Shown piece by piece: positions 16,601 through 25,655 of a stretch of 37,090 nucleotides of DNA. Origin of the DNA: Chloroflexota bacterium (lineage in GTDB: Bacteria > Chloroflexota > Anaerolineae > JAAEKA01); the NCBI GenBank assembly GCA_029558955.1, contig JAKQCW010000044.1, positions 1 to 37,090 of the forward strand, given 5' to 3'. The notes under the pieces were generated by a model that worked only from the letters and a program-made list of their open reading frames with translations, had not been told where the DNA came from and did not search any database. A program made the translations under genes and the position numbers. Numbering within the stretch: the first letter of the stretch is position 1; each line of letters opens with the position of its first letter.

Positions 16601-16739
16601 CGGGAGCCGGCTGCTGGGCATGGGCGGGGGCGCCAACGGCTGACACCGCGACCACGGCCAGCGCCAGCGCCAGCAGCAAGAGCGGCAGAAACGGGGATAC
16701 CATGCGACGGGGGAAGACAAGCGGCGACTGACGGTGCAT
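13611..16739 (-). CDS. CotH-kinase family surface protein with lamin-tail domain
   Basis: The 1042-residue exported protein has a signal peptide to about residue 41 (AHAQQ). Domains in order: lamin-tail domain about 47-165 (VVINEFMASNG...DWIELYN); chitobiase-type C-terminal beta domain about 190-265 (IIYTLDGSLPDPAN); CotH domain about 335-700 with FRIHGNATRIYRMKSLRLYA, FINGEYWGIHNIRERFDKYY and RWLMWDTDFGFG; an InlB B-repeat-like region about 755-840 (FVGWQGLPAGT); and a C-terminal sandwich ending LLHFPLSLRR. CotH proteins are secreted atypical protein kinases, best known from spore coats; in this setting a cell-surface role is likely. A good promoter lies at 16826-16854. Confidence 0.88.
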   Translation of the reverse strand: MHRQSPLVFPRRMVSPFLPLLLLALALAVVAVSAVGAPAHAQQPAPVVINEFMASNGQTIADEDGEFSDWIELYNVGVQPVSLAGYGLSDSPDAPFRWVFPDVELAPGGHLLVWASGKDRANPGSPLHTNFSISAGGEPLLLSHPTLGLLDQAGPRSLMRDISYGRQPDGVGEWLFFNLPTPGSSNSSPGYNEILTPPVFSHQAGFYTNPFELSLTSASPGVEIIYTLDGSLPDPANLQGSTFRYKNQWPQNPGDPLGAFLSETNRTQRYTQPLAIVDRSTAPDRVTQKSSTFDFAPAYLPQQPVFKGTVVRAQVIKPGALASPVLTQTYFVTPAGRARYSLPVVALAIPEDILFDFQNGVYTAGADFEDWRAGNPNEPVLGTTPANWHRRGDAYEFPLSFELIEPGSPTVALRQDAGFRIHGNATRIYRMKSLRLYARSDYGASSFAYPIFPDQPYENYRRLVLRNGGNDFGSTMFRDAAIQAIMAPLGIDTQAYRPAVVFINGEYWGIHNIRERFDKYYLEQVYGVATDNIDLLEDWGAVEEGDALHYQALLRTIRTYGVTGQAQYEYVKTQMDVDNYITYQIAQIFARNTDWPGNNIAFWRLRTDSFQPGAPLGHDGRWRWLMWDTDFGFGLEGGPTAYAHDTLAFATAAGGTDWPNPDWSTFLLRTLLTNDSFRQSFISRFADLLNTAFLPSRTTSIITGMKQAIEPSMPEHIARWRIPANMTDWRQQVGVMVEFANQRPGFQRLQIRDKFGIPGEFTLAVNVSDPAHGYVRVNTINLLPSTPGVSAAPYPWQGIYFQGVPVELTAVASPGYRFVGWQGLPAGTPAYTSQTFTANTSVTALFEPLMSMAPVLLHYWHFNDLPSGALSQVPADFTGLSHATITYPGAGAGYLDRGGDEGTPLNARQEQPAGHALRAGNPSDTRELLLTLPTTGYQNVVLRYAFLRTGDGAQEQRLYYRTADAGEWIPFGGVVPVTQDYQLFEYDFSGLAGVDDNGQFAVRILFGGANSGGSSGNNRFDNITVDAVKRPWLLHFPLSLRR

Positions 16740-16825
16740 GAGGCTCTTTCACTCCAGGGCTTAGGTTGATGCGACTCAAGACTTCGGGTGCGCCAGGCAG
16801 CGGCGACCGAGGTCTTGGCGAGTTG

Positions 16826-16854
16826 AGTATACCCCATCGCACCGGGCGCGGCAA
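16826..16854 (-). promoter_or_regulatory. Sigma-70-type promoter of the CotH gene
   Basis: On the minus strand, TTGCCG (16854-16849), a 17-bp spacer and TATACT (16831-16826) are present. The predicted start near 16819 gives an 80-nt leader before the ATG at 16739. Confidence 0.65.
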
Positions 16855-16902
16855 GATCATGCGTCCGATGGCCGCACGTCGAGCCATGCCGGCTGCCTAC
16901 CT

Positions 16903-17312
16903 GGAGTCGGGCCTTCAGGCGGCGCGGCGCGCTTCGCCCTGGCCAGAACCGGCTAAAGCCTCGACTCCGCGCTGCCGGCTAAAGCCTCGACTCCGTGCTG
17001 CCGGCTGAAGCCTCGACTCCGCGCTGCCGGCTGAAGCCTCGACTCCGTGCTGCCGGCTAAAGCCTCGACTCCGCGCTGCCGGCTGAAGCCTCGACTCCGT
17101 GCTGCCGGCTAAAGCCTCGACTCCGCGCTGCCGGCTAAAGCCTCGACTCCGCGCTGCCGGCTAAAGCCTCGACTCCGCGCTGCCGGCTAAAGCCTCGACT
17201 CCGTGCTGCCGGCTGAAGCCTCGACTCCGCGCTGCCGGCTAAAGCCTCGACTCCGCGCTGCCGGCTGAAGCCTCGACTCCGTGCTGCCGGCTGAAGCCTC
17301 GACTCCGTGCTG
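16903..17312. repeat. 14-copy 26-bp tandem array derived from the hairpin element arm
   Basis: The unit CCGGCTRAAGCCTCGACTCC followed by GYGCTG starts at 16949 and recurs every 26 bp to 17287, giving 14 copies with no indels. Variation is confined mainly to two positions (A/G in CTRAAG, C/T in GYG). Each unit contains the right inner arm of the hairpin element at 70-91. A diverged left arm, GGAGTCGGGCCTTCAGGC, lies at 16903-16920 in inverse orientation, so the array looks like one element whose right arm was amplified. It sits between the divergent CotH and helicase promoters. Confidence 0.92.
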
Positions 17313-17337
17313 GATTGGGAATTGCCGGCTGCGACTT

Positions 17338-17366
17338 TTGCACCTTTGCCGGTCTCATGCTACACT
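17338..17366 (+). promoter_or_regulatory. Sigma-70-type promoter of the DEAD-box helicase
   Basis: TTGCAC (17338-17343), a 17-bp spacer and TACACT (17361-17366) are present. The predicted start is near 17373, immediately before a hairpin (17375-17394), and leaves a leader of about 229 nt. Confidence 0.65.
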
Positions 17367-17372
17367 AACGCC

Positions 17373-17601
17373 TGCGATCCCCAGTCGGGGATCGTTTTGC
17401 GACCCAAAACCATGTTTGGTGATGCCAATGATGCGCCCGGCCGCTGCTGGTCGGGCCTTTTGTTGCAACAGGAGACTCCTGCTGAGGGATGAGTCGGCTG
17501 TTGCATGGCAACAGGACCGCCGCCCGCAAGGGCGGCGCTGCACAGTGGACTCATCACACCCATCGCAGGGGCGGGGTCTGCCCGCCCGCAAGGAGCTTTC
17601 C
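17373..17601 (+). promoter_or_regulatory. Structured 5' leader with two terminator-like hairpins
   Basis: Hairpin 1 (17375-17394, 8-bp stem CGATCCCC) is followed by TTTT. Hairpin 2 (about 17440-17462, GCCCGGCC with GGTCGGGC) is followed by CTTTTGTTG. A perfect stem CTGTTGC-ATG-GCAACAG follows, then a 7-bp stem with a GCAA tetraloop (about 17518-17536). The last stem, GGGCGGG with CCCGCCC, ends just before the AAGGAG at 17590. Such a leader could attenuate transcription or mask the ribosome site. Autoregulated or cold-responsive leaders are known for other DEAD-box helicase genes; here that is inference. Confidence 0.5.
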
Positions 17602-19251
17602 GTGACAACAGATTGGACATCGTTGGACCTGCGCCCTCAGTTGGTGCAGGCCGTGACCGAGCTCGGCTATGTCGAGCCAACAGCCATCCAAAGCGCAGTC
17701 ATCCCGCTGCTGCTGGCCGGGCAGGATGTGATCGCCCAGGCCCAGACTGGCACCGGCAAGACCGCCGCCTTCGCCCTGCCCATCATCCAGAGCCTTCAGG
17801 GGGGCCGCAAAGAGGTGCAGAGCCTGATTCTGGCGCCGACGCGCGAGCTGGCCATTCAAGTCGCCAGCGCGTTTCACAGCTACGGCCACCACAGCGCGGT
17901 CAGCGTGCTGGCTGTCTACGGCGGCCAGCCCTACGAACGGCAGATCCGTCGCCTGCAGCGCGGGGTCGATGTGGTGGTCGGCACCCCCGGCCGCCTGCTG
18001 GACCTCATGCGCCAAAACGCCCTGGACCTGAGCACGGTGCGCACGGTGGTGCTGGACGAGGCCGACGAGATGCTGAGCATGGGCTTCATCGAGGACATCG
18101 AGACGATCCTGGGCGAGACCCCGCAGGAGCGCCAGACCGCGCTCTTCTCCGCCACCCTGCCGGCTGAGATTCGCCGCCTGGCCGAGCGCTATCTGCGCGA
18201 TCCCCAGTCGGTGCGCATCGGCTCCAGCCACGTGACGGTGGATGCCCTGGCCCAGCGCTACTACCTGGTACACGAGGCGGACAAGCTGGCCGCGCTGAGC
18301 CGCCTGCTGGAGGTGGAGGAGATCCACAGCGCGCTGGTCTTTGCCCGCACCCGCGCGGCCACCGGCGAGCTGGCCAGCGATCTGACCGCGCGCGGCTATC
18401 CGGCCGAGGCGCTGAACGGCGACCTGAGCCAGGAGGCGCGCGAGCAGGTCTTGCAGCGTTTCCGCCGCGGCCAGAGCAGCGTGCTGGTGGCCACCGACGT
18501 GGCCGCGCGCGGGCTGGACATCGACGACCTGTCCCACGTGATCAACTACGACCTGCCCATGGACGCGGAGGTCTACGTGCATCGGGTGGGACGCACCGGC
18601 CGGGCCGGCAAGAGCGGCGTCGCGCTGTCGCTGGTGACGCCGCAGGAGCAGTGGCGCATTCGCCGCATCGAGACCTTCACCCGCCAGCCCATCGAGCGGG
18701 CCACCTTGCCCACCGTCGATGAGATCAAGCAGCGCCGCGAGGCGCGCCTGATGGCCCAACTGGAGGTCTGGCTGCGCCGCGGCCGCGGCCGCCGGGAGCG
18801 TGAGCTGGCCGCGGCGCTGGTGGAGGCGGGCCACGACCCGCTGGATGTGGCCGCGGCTGCGCTGAAGATCGCCCGCGCCGAGGAGAAGGAGCGTCCCATC
18901 GACCCCATCGCCGAGGTGGAGGAATACCGGCCGGCCGAGAACCGCCCCTGGGCGCGACGTGAGCTGGCCCGCCGGCCGGGGCCGCCCCGTCAGGGCCGCG
19001 GCAAGGAATCGCACGAGCCAGGCATGGTGCGCCTGACCATGAGCGCGGGCCGGGCGCACGGCATCCGTCCCAACGATGTGGTGGGCGCAATCGCCTTTCA
19101 CGCCAACATCCCCGGCCACACCATCGGCGCCATCCGCATCCAGGAGGAACACACCCTGGTGGACGTGCCGCAGCAGTACGTGGCCCAGGTGCTGGAAAAG
19201 CGCGATGGCTACCGCATCCGCAAGCATGTGGTGCGGGTGGAGCGGATGTAG
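17602..19251 (+). CDS. DEAD-box ATP-dependent RNA helicase (CsdA/DeaD-like)
   Basis: The 549-residue protein reads from GTG at 17602, with AAGGAG at 17590-17595. Upstream in-frame sequence runs into the leader and repeat array and is not coding. Helicase motifs are complete: Q-motif (EPTAIQ), AQTGTGKT at 47-54, PTRELA at 79-84, TPGR, DEAD at 152-155, SAT at 183-185, ATDVAARGLDI and HRVGRTGRAG. A basic linker (about 440-475) leads to a C-terminal DbpA/CsdA-type RNA-binding domain (about 474-549, starting MVRLTMSAGRAHGIRPNDVVG). It probably unwinds structured RNA in ribosome assembly or mRNA decay. It ends at a strong shared terminator. Confidence 0.93.
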   Translation: MTTDWTSLDLRPQLVQAVTELGYVEPTAIQSAVIPLLLAGQDVIAQAQTGTGKTAAFALPIIQSLQGGRKEVQSLILAPTRELAIQVASAFHSYGHHSAVSVLAVYGGQPYERQIRRLQRGVDVVVGTPGRLLDLMRQNALDLSTVRTVVLDEADEMLSMGFIEDIETILGETPQERQTALFSATLPAEIRRLAERYLRDPQSVRIGSSHVTVDALAQRYYLVHEADKLAALSRLLEVEEIHSALVFARTRAATGELASDLTARGYPAEALNGDLSQEAREQVLQRFRRGQSSVLVATDVAARGLDIDDLSHVINYDLPMDAEVYVHRVGRTGRAGKSGVALSLVTPQEQWRIRRIETFTRQPIERATLPTVDEIKQRREARLMAQLEVWLRRGRGRRERELAAALVEAGHDPLDVAAAALKIARAEEKERPIDPIAEVEEYRPAENRPWARRELARRPGPPRQGRGKESHEPGMVRLTMSAGRAHGIRPNDVVGAIAFHANIPGHTIGAIRIQEEHTLVDVPQQYVAQVLEKRDGYRIRKHVVRVERM

Positions 19252-19310
19252 GTCAACGCCGCCGCTGGATAAGGGCTGAGCGCCCGGTCAAGCGCCGATG
19301 ACGAGCAATA

Positions 19311-19345
19311 AAAACGCCTGCCAGGGCAAGCCTGGCAGGCGTTTT
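19311..19345. terminator. Bidirectional intrinsic terminator
   Basis: A perfect 15-bp stem (19311-19325 with 19331-19345) has a GCAAG loop and A- and T-runs at its base. It serves the helicase gene on the plus strand and nuoN, the last gene of the nuo operon, on the minus strand. Confidence 0.93.
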
Positions 19346-19364
19346 CGTTGTTCTTGGGAAAGTT

Positions 19365-20945
19365 CTAGCCCCCAAAGACCGCTGTCACCGCCTGGCTGAT
19401 CCACTGCGTCCAGGGCGCGGGCCAGAGGCCGACGGCCACGGTGCCCAGCGCGGCGATGAAGACGGCCACGGAGAGGGAGCGGGTGGAGAGGGCCAGGGCC
19501 GTCTCGGCCGGCTGGGCCGCGGCCGCAGGCGCGGCGGCGCCCTTCTTGCCCTTTCCTTCGGCCCGCCGCAGGCCAGGCTTGCTCTTGCCGGCGGCCTCAG
19601 CCACAGCCGGCGTCTCGTCAGCCTTGCGGAAGTACATCTGCACGGTGACGGAGAGGTAGTAGAAGGCGGACAACACGCTGTTCAGCACGCCGACCAGCAC
19701 CAGCCAGCCCCAACCCTCGGCCATGGCGGCGCTGAAGACGAAGAACTTGGCGAAGAAGCCGACGAAGGGGGGGATGCCGGCCAGGGAAAACATGAAGATG
19801 GCCATGGCGGCGGCCAGCGCCGGGCGGCGGTCGGCCAGGCCGGCGAAGTTGCCGTTGAGCACGTCGTTCTCCCCCAGCCGCTCCAGCGCGGTCACCACCG
19901 CGAACGCGCCCAGGTTCATGAAGACATAGCTGAACAGGTAGAAGAGCACGGCGCTGACCCCCTGGCTGGTGCCGGGCACCAGCCCGACCAGCGCATAGCC
20001 GGCATGGGCGATGCTGGAATAGGCCAACATGCGCTTGAGGCTGCTCTGGCGCAGCGCGGCCAGGTTGCCCAGGGTCATGGTCAGCGTGGCCAGAATGGCC
20101 AGGGCCCAGCTCCACTGCGGCTGAGCGGCGGGCAGGGCGATGACGAAGACGCGCATGAAGGCCCCAAAGGCCGCGGCCTTGGTGGCCACCGACATGAAGC
20201 CGGTCACCGGCGTGGGCGCGCCCTGATAGGCGTCGGGCGTCCACATGTGGAAGGGGGCCATGGCGATCTTGAAGCCGAAGCCGATCAGCAGCATGGCGAC
20301 GCCGGCGTAGAGGTAGAGCGACTGCGACGCCGACGCGCCCGTCCCCTGCGCCAACGCCGCGCCGATGGCCTCGAGGTTGGTGCTGGCCGTGGCGCCGTAG
20401 ACCAGGGCGATGCCGTAGAGGAAGAAGCCGGAGGAGAAGGCGCCCAGCAGAAAATACTTGAGGCTGGCCTCGGCGCTGCGCGCCTCGGCCCGGTTGAAAC
20501 CGACCAGGACGTAGAGCGCCAGCGAGAGGATCTCCAGCGCCAGGAAGACCACCAGGAGGTCCAACGCCGCGCCCATGAACATCATGCCGGCCGCGCTGAG
20601 CAGCAGCAAGCCGTAATACGCGCCCGCCTGGTGGCTGATGTGGGGAACCGTCGCCTGCGCCAGCAGCACGCCCAGCCCGGCCGTCAGCAAAATCACCAGC
20701 ATCACGGTGAGGGAGTAGCCGTCGGCCACGGCCATCTCCTGGAAATAGTGCGGCTGGCCGGAGAGGCTGAGCCAGACCGCGGCCGCGGCCGCGGCCGCCA
20801 GGCCCAGCAGGCTCAGCCAGGGCAGCACCTGGCGGTCGATGCGCGCCTGACCCGCGGCCGCATCGACCAGCAGCACCAGCAGCGCCGTGACGATCACGAT
20901 GGTTTGCGGCAGGATTGCCAGCATGTCGATTGCAGGTATGGTCAT
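19365..20945 (-). CDS. nuoN: NuoN, complex I antiporter-like subunit
   Basis: The 526-residue membrane protein has about 14 helices. It has the antiporter-family signatures: the conserved Glu in ALEILSLALYVLVGF and the Lys/Pro segment APFHMWTPDAYQGAPTPVTGF in the discontinuous helix region. NuoN sits in the membrane arm of NADH:quinone oxidoreductase and takes part in proton translocation. A Lys/Ala-rich stretch of about 45 residues (starting FRKADETPAVAEAAGKSK) is inserted before the last helix and is not seen in standard NuoN. AAGAG lies upstream of the ATG at 20945. It is the final gene of the operon. Confidence 0.95.
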   Translation of the reverse strand: MTIPAIDMLAILPQTIVIVTALLVLLVDAAAGQARIDRQVLPWLSLLGLAAAAAAAVWLSLSGQPHYFQEMAVADGYSLTVMLVILLTAGLGVLLAQATVPHISHQAGAYYGLLLLSAAGMMFMGAALDLLVVFLALEILSLALYVLVGFNRAEARSAEASLKYFLLGAFSSGFFLYGIALVYGATASTNLEAIGAALAQGTGASASQSLYLYAGVAMLLIGFGFKIAMAPFHMWTPDAYQGAPTPVTGFMSVATKAAAFGAFMRVFVIALPAAQPQWSWALAILATLTMTLGNLAALRQSSLKRMLAYSSIAHAGYALVGLVPGTSQGVSAVLFYLFSYVFMNLGAFAVVTALERLGENDVLNGNFAGLADRRPALAAAMAIFMFSLAGIPPFVGFFAKFFVFSAAMAEGWGWLVLVGVLNSVLSAFYYLSVTVQMYFRKADETPAVAEAAGKSKPGLRRAEGKGKKGAAAPAAAAQPAETALALSTRSLSVAVFIAALGTVAVGLWPAPWTQWISQAVTAVFGG

Positions 20946-21008
20946 ATCGAAACTCTTGCGAAAAGACGTTGAGAAGAACCCAAACGTTGGCCTGTCAGGT
21001 GCTGCGCC

Positions 21009-22559
<1,551 letters not shown>

Positions 22560-22642
22560 AGTGAATCGCGTCTAGAAAACCTGAGACCGCACCAAGAGTC
22601 AGCGAAGCATCTCCGGTTATGGGCCGTGTTGAGCCAGTGCCT

Positions 22643-24613
22643 TTAGTTGAGCACGCTTGACACCAGGAAGTACGCCAAAAGAATGACCAGGCCGACAAAC
22701 ATGGTCAGCGCATAGGAGCCCACCAGGCCGGTCTGCACGCGGCGGGTGCGTTCACCCAGCCAGCCCGCGCCGCGCGCCACGCCGTTGACGGCCGCGTCGA
22801 TGCCGCCCTGATCGACGACGTCGGCGAAAAAGCGGGCGGTGGCCCACAGGCCGCGGCGGATGGCGTCATAGGTCGCGTCGAAGTAGTAGCCGTTGGCGGC
22901 CACCCGGTGCAGCAGGGCCATCCGCTCCCGCAGACGGTCGGTGACGCCGGGGTTCTTGACGTAGAAGTAGTAGGCCAGGTAGATGCCGACCAGCGCCGTC
23001 AGCGCCGACAGGGTCAACAGGATGATCTCCAGCGCGACGGAGGGGTGCGGGGCCGCGCCCACAGGCCCCATGTGGTAGATCGGCTCGATCCAGTGCTCCA
23101 GCGACGAGACGAAGGGCAGGTTGAGCAGGCCGCCGAAGATGGCGAGGAAGGCCAGGATCCACAGCGGCCAGGTCATCAGCCGCGGCTGCTCATGGGCGTG
23201 CTCGAAGAGCTTGCGGTCGCGCGGCTGGCCCCAGAAGACCACGAAGACCATCTTGAAGGCGTAGATCGCCGTCAGCAGGGCGGTGAAGAGCCCGACGGCG
23301 TAGAGCAGGTATTGCCCGGCCTCGAAGTCGGCCACCAGCACCGCGTCCTTGCTGAAAAAGCCGGCCGTCAACGGGAAGCCGGCCAGCGCGGCCGCGGCGA
23401 TCAGAAAGGTCCAATAGGTGCTGCGCATCTTCTCCTTCAGGCCGCCCATTTTGTTGATGTCCAGCTCGCCGTGCAGGGCATGCATCACCGCGCCGGCGCC
23501 CAGGAAGAGGCAGGCCTTGAAGAAGGCATGGGTGGTCAGGTGGAACATGCCTGCCACGTAGCTGCCCACGCCCACGGCCAGGAACATGAAGCCCAACTGT
23601 GAGACGGTGGAATAGGCCAGGATGCGCTTCAGATCGGTCTTGGTCAGGGCAATGGTGGCGCCCATCAGCGCGGTCAGGCCGCCGACCCAGGCAACCACCA
23701 GCATGACGTTGGAGCCGGCCACGGTGGCCAGCTCGAACAGGGGGCTCATGCGCACCACCATGTAGACGCCGGCCGTGACCATGGTGGCCGCGTGGATCAG
23801 GGCGCTGACCGGGGTGGGGCCTTCCATGGCGTCGGGCAGCCAGACCCAGAGGGGGATCTGGGCGGATTTGCCGGTGGCGGCCAGCAACAGCAGCAACGAG
23901 GCGGCCACGGCAATGCCCATCAAGGCGGCCGGGTTGCTCTCGATCACGTCGAAGATGGCGTAGAAGGCCAGGCTGCCCGCCTGCTCGCCAGCGCCGGCCA
24001 GCATCAACTGGCGGAAGATCAGCATGATGGCCAGCGCCAGGCCGAAGTCGCCGATGCGGTTGACGATGAAGGCCTTGTTGCCGGCATCGCGCGCCGCGGG
24101 CCGGTGGAACCAGAAGCCGATCAGCAGATAGCTGGCCAGACCGACCCCCTCCCAGCCCACGTAGAGCATGACCAGGTTGTTGCCCAGCACCAGGATCAGC
24201 ATGGCGATGATGAAGAAGTTGACGTAGACGAAGAAGCGCACGTAGCGCCGCACGTCCAGAGCATGGTGCTCGTCGTCCTGCTTCATGTACTCCACTGCGT
24301 AGACGTGGATCAGGAAGCCGACGCCGGTCACCACCAGCGCCATCAACACCGAGAGTGGGTCGATCAAGAGGGCGAAGTCAGGCCGGAACTGGCCGATGTG
24401 GATCCAGTCCCAGAGCAGGACTTCCACGCTGCGTTCTTCCATGGGCAGGGCGCGCAGGCCAAAGAAGATGGCCACAGCCACCAGAAAGGAGAGCCCAACG
24501 GCCGCCGCGCCCAGAAAACTGGCCACACGCGGGCCATAGCGACGCCCAAAGAAGAGATTGAGCAACAGCGCCGCCAGCGGTGGGATGAAGATGAGCCATG
24601 AATAGTTCAGCAT
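22643..24613 (-). CDS. nuoL: NuoL, complex I antiporter-like subunit with lateral helix
   Basis: The 656-residue membrane protein has the antiporter core with the catalytic Glu in LYVGWEGVGLASYLLIGFW. The second signature is IPLWVWLPDAMEGPTPVSALIHAATMV. The C-terminus (about 530-656) contains the amphipathic lateral helix segment and a final membrane anchor. GGAG lies five bases before the ATG at 24613. The gap upstream to nuoK (543 bp) is filled with heptamer-based repeats, which is unusual inside a nuo operon. Confidence 0.96.
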   Translation of the reverse strand: MLNYSWLIFIPPLAALLLNLFFGRRYGPRVASFLGAAAVGLSFLVAVAIFFGLRALPMEERSVEVLLWDWIHIGQFRPDFALLIDPLSVLMALVVTGVGFLIHVYAVEYMKQDDEHHALDVRRYVRFFVYVNFFIIAMLILVLGNNLVMLYVGWEGVGLASYLLIGFWFHRPAARDAGNKAFIVNRIGDFGLALAIMLIFRQLMLAGAGEQAGSLAFYAIFDVIESNPAALMGIAVAASLLLLLAATGKSAQIPLWVWLPDAMEGPTPVSALIHAATMVTAGVYMVVRMSPLFELATVAGSNVMLVVAWVGGLTALMGATIALTKTDLKRILAYSTVSQLGFMFLAVGVGSYVAGMFHLTTHAFFKACLFLGAGAVMHALHGELDINKMGGLKEKMRSTYWTFLIAAAALAGFPLTAGFFSKDAVLVADFEAGQYLLYAVGLFTALLTAIYAFKMVFVVFWGQPRDRKLFEHAHEQPRLMTWPLWILAFLAIFGGLLNLPFVSSLEHWIEPIYHMGPVGAAPHPSVALEIILLTLSALTALVGIYLAYYFYVKNPGVTDRLRERMALLHRVAANGYYFDATYDAIRRGLWATARFFADVVDQGGIDAAVNGVARGAGWLGERTRRVQTGLVGSYALTMFVGLVILLAYFLVSSVLN

Positions 24614-24630
24614 GGGAGCTCCGGGAGGAA

Positions 24631-24924
24631 TGCGTAACTCGTAACTCGTAACTCGTAACTCGTAACCGGAATGGCGGGAGGTGGCTTTGAGTTACGGGAG
24701 GTGGTTGTGTAATGCGTAATGCGTAATGCGTAACTCGTAACCGGAATGGCGGGAGGTGGCTTTGAGTTACGGAAGGTGGTTGTGTAATGCGTAACTCGTA
24801 ACCGGAATGGCGGGAGGTGGCTTTGAGTTACGGGAGGTGGTTGTGTAATGCGTAATGCGTAATGCGTAACTCGTAACCGGAATGGCGGGAGGTGGCTTTG
24901 AGTTACTGTTACGGTTTACGGAAT
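24631..24924. repeat. Higher-order heptamer minisatellite in the nuoK-nuoL gap
   Basis: A compound unit of CCGGAATGGCGGGAGGTGG plus CTTTGAGTTACGG and TGTGTAATG-type heptamers occurs four times, with CCGGAATGG at 24666, 24741, 24802 and 24877. Spacings are 75, 61 and 75 bp. The 14-bp difference equals exactly two heptamers (three CGTAATG-type units versus one). This is the left arm of the pair whose right arm is at 25045-25159. Confidence 0.92.
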
Positions 24925-24932
24925 ACGGGTGC

Positions 24933-25016
24933 GTTCACCATTCACCGTTCACCGCTCACCGTTCACCGCTCACCGTTTACCGTTTACCGTTCACCGTTCA
25001 CCGTTCACGGGTTACG
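24933..25016. repeat. GTTCACC heptamer array, twelve units, merging into GGTTACG
   Basis: Twelve 7-bp units run in perfect phase: GTTCACC, ATTCACC, GCTCACC, GTTTACC and others. The last two are GTTCACG (25003) and GGTTACG (25010). This shows the TTCACC and TTACG subfamilies are linked by single substitutions. Confidence 0.92.
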
Positions 25017-25044
25017 GAATACGAAAAACGAATGCAATCACAGA

Positions 25045-25159
25045 CTCCGGGTTACGTGTTACGAGTTACGAGTTACGGATTACGGGCACAGATCACACAC
25101 TCACACATTACGCATCACGCATTACGCATTACGCATTACGCATCACGCATCACGCATCA
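25045..25159. repeat. Right-arm heptamer arrays overlapping the nuoK stop codon
   Basis: After ACTCCGG come five units (GGTTACG, TGTTACG, AGTTACG, AGTTACG, GATTACG; 25050-25084). A 21-bp gap follows, then seven units of CATTACG/CATCACG (25106-25154) and a partial CATCA. The partial unit contains the nuoK stop codon (TGA on the minus strand, 25157-25159). Confidence 0.9.
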
Positions 25160-25465
25160 TCCTCGCAACAGGTTGATCTCGTCAATGTCGATGGTGTCGC
25201 GGTGGCGCACGTAGGCGATGAGGATGGCCAGGCCGACGGCGACTTCGGCCGCGGCTACGGCCATGACGAAGAAGACCACGATCTGGCCGGTGAGCTGGCC
25301 AAACTCCCTGGCCAAGGCAATCAGCGACAGGTTGACCGCGTTGAGCATCATCTCCACGCACATGAAGATGATCAGCGCGTTGCGCCGCATCAGCACCCCC
25401 AGCGCGCCGATGACGAAGATGATGGCTGACAGGATCAGGTAGTATTCGGTGGGTACTTGTGACAT
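25157..25465 (-). CDS. nuoK: NuoK, complex I membrane subunit
   Basis: The 102-residue protein has three membrane helices. The two conserved membrane glutamates, E38 (CVEMMLNAVNLSL) and E74 (AAAEVAVGLAILI), correspond to E36 and E72 of the E. coli protein. The start MSQVPTEYYLILSAIIF at 25465 matches the family N-terminus. Upstream in-frame sequence is repeat. No Shine-Dalgarno is seen, so expression may depend on coupling. The C-terminus DTIDIDEINLLRG ends in a heptamer repeat. Confidence 0.95.
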   Translation of the reverse strand: MSQVPTEYYLILSAIIFVIGALGVLMRRNALIIFMCVEMMLNAVNLSLIALAREFGQLTGQIVVFFVMAVAAAEVAVGLAILIAYVRHRDTIDIDEINLLRG

Positions 25466-25474
25466 GGGACGGAT

Positions 25475-25655
25475 GGGTGGGAGTTGTCTCTGAGTTGCTT
25501 GGAGTTGGGACTGACTCGTAATGCGTAACTCGGAGTGTGGCGGTGGGAGTTGTCTCTGAGTTGCTTGGAATTGGACTGAACTCGCAACCACAGCCACCTC
25601 TGCCCGGGAGACTCTTCTCCGGTTACGCATTACGCATCACGCATCACGCATTACG
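25475..25655. repeat. Duplicated segment and paired heptamers in the nuoJ-nuoK gap
   Basis: GGTGGGAGTTGTCTCTGAG with the following GTTGCTTGGA occurs at about 25475 and again at about 25541. Between them is a left arm (CGTAATG, CGTAACT, cap CGGAGTG, about 25517-25536). The right arm (25618-25655) has TCCGGTTACG, CATTACG, two CATCACG and CATTACG. Its last unit holds the nuoJ stop codon (25651-25653). Confidence 0.85.

Noticed and set aside
16949-17312. CRISPR array
   Set aside because: The 26-bp units follow each other without unique spacers and there are no cas genes in the window. It is a plain tandem repeat.
24882-25429. Long open frames with periodic peptides such as RITHYALRITHYA across the repeat arrays (also at 5135-5290, 6145-6372 and 149-298)
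   Set aside because: A 7-bp repeat without stops on one strand stays open in all frames and gives a 7-residue periodic peptide. There are no ribosome sites or homology, so these are artefacts of the repeats.
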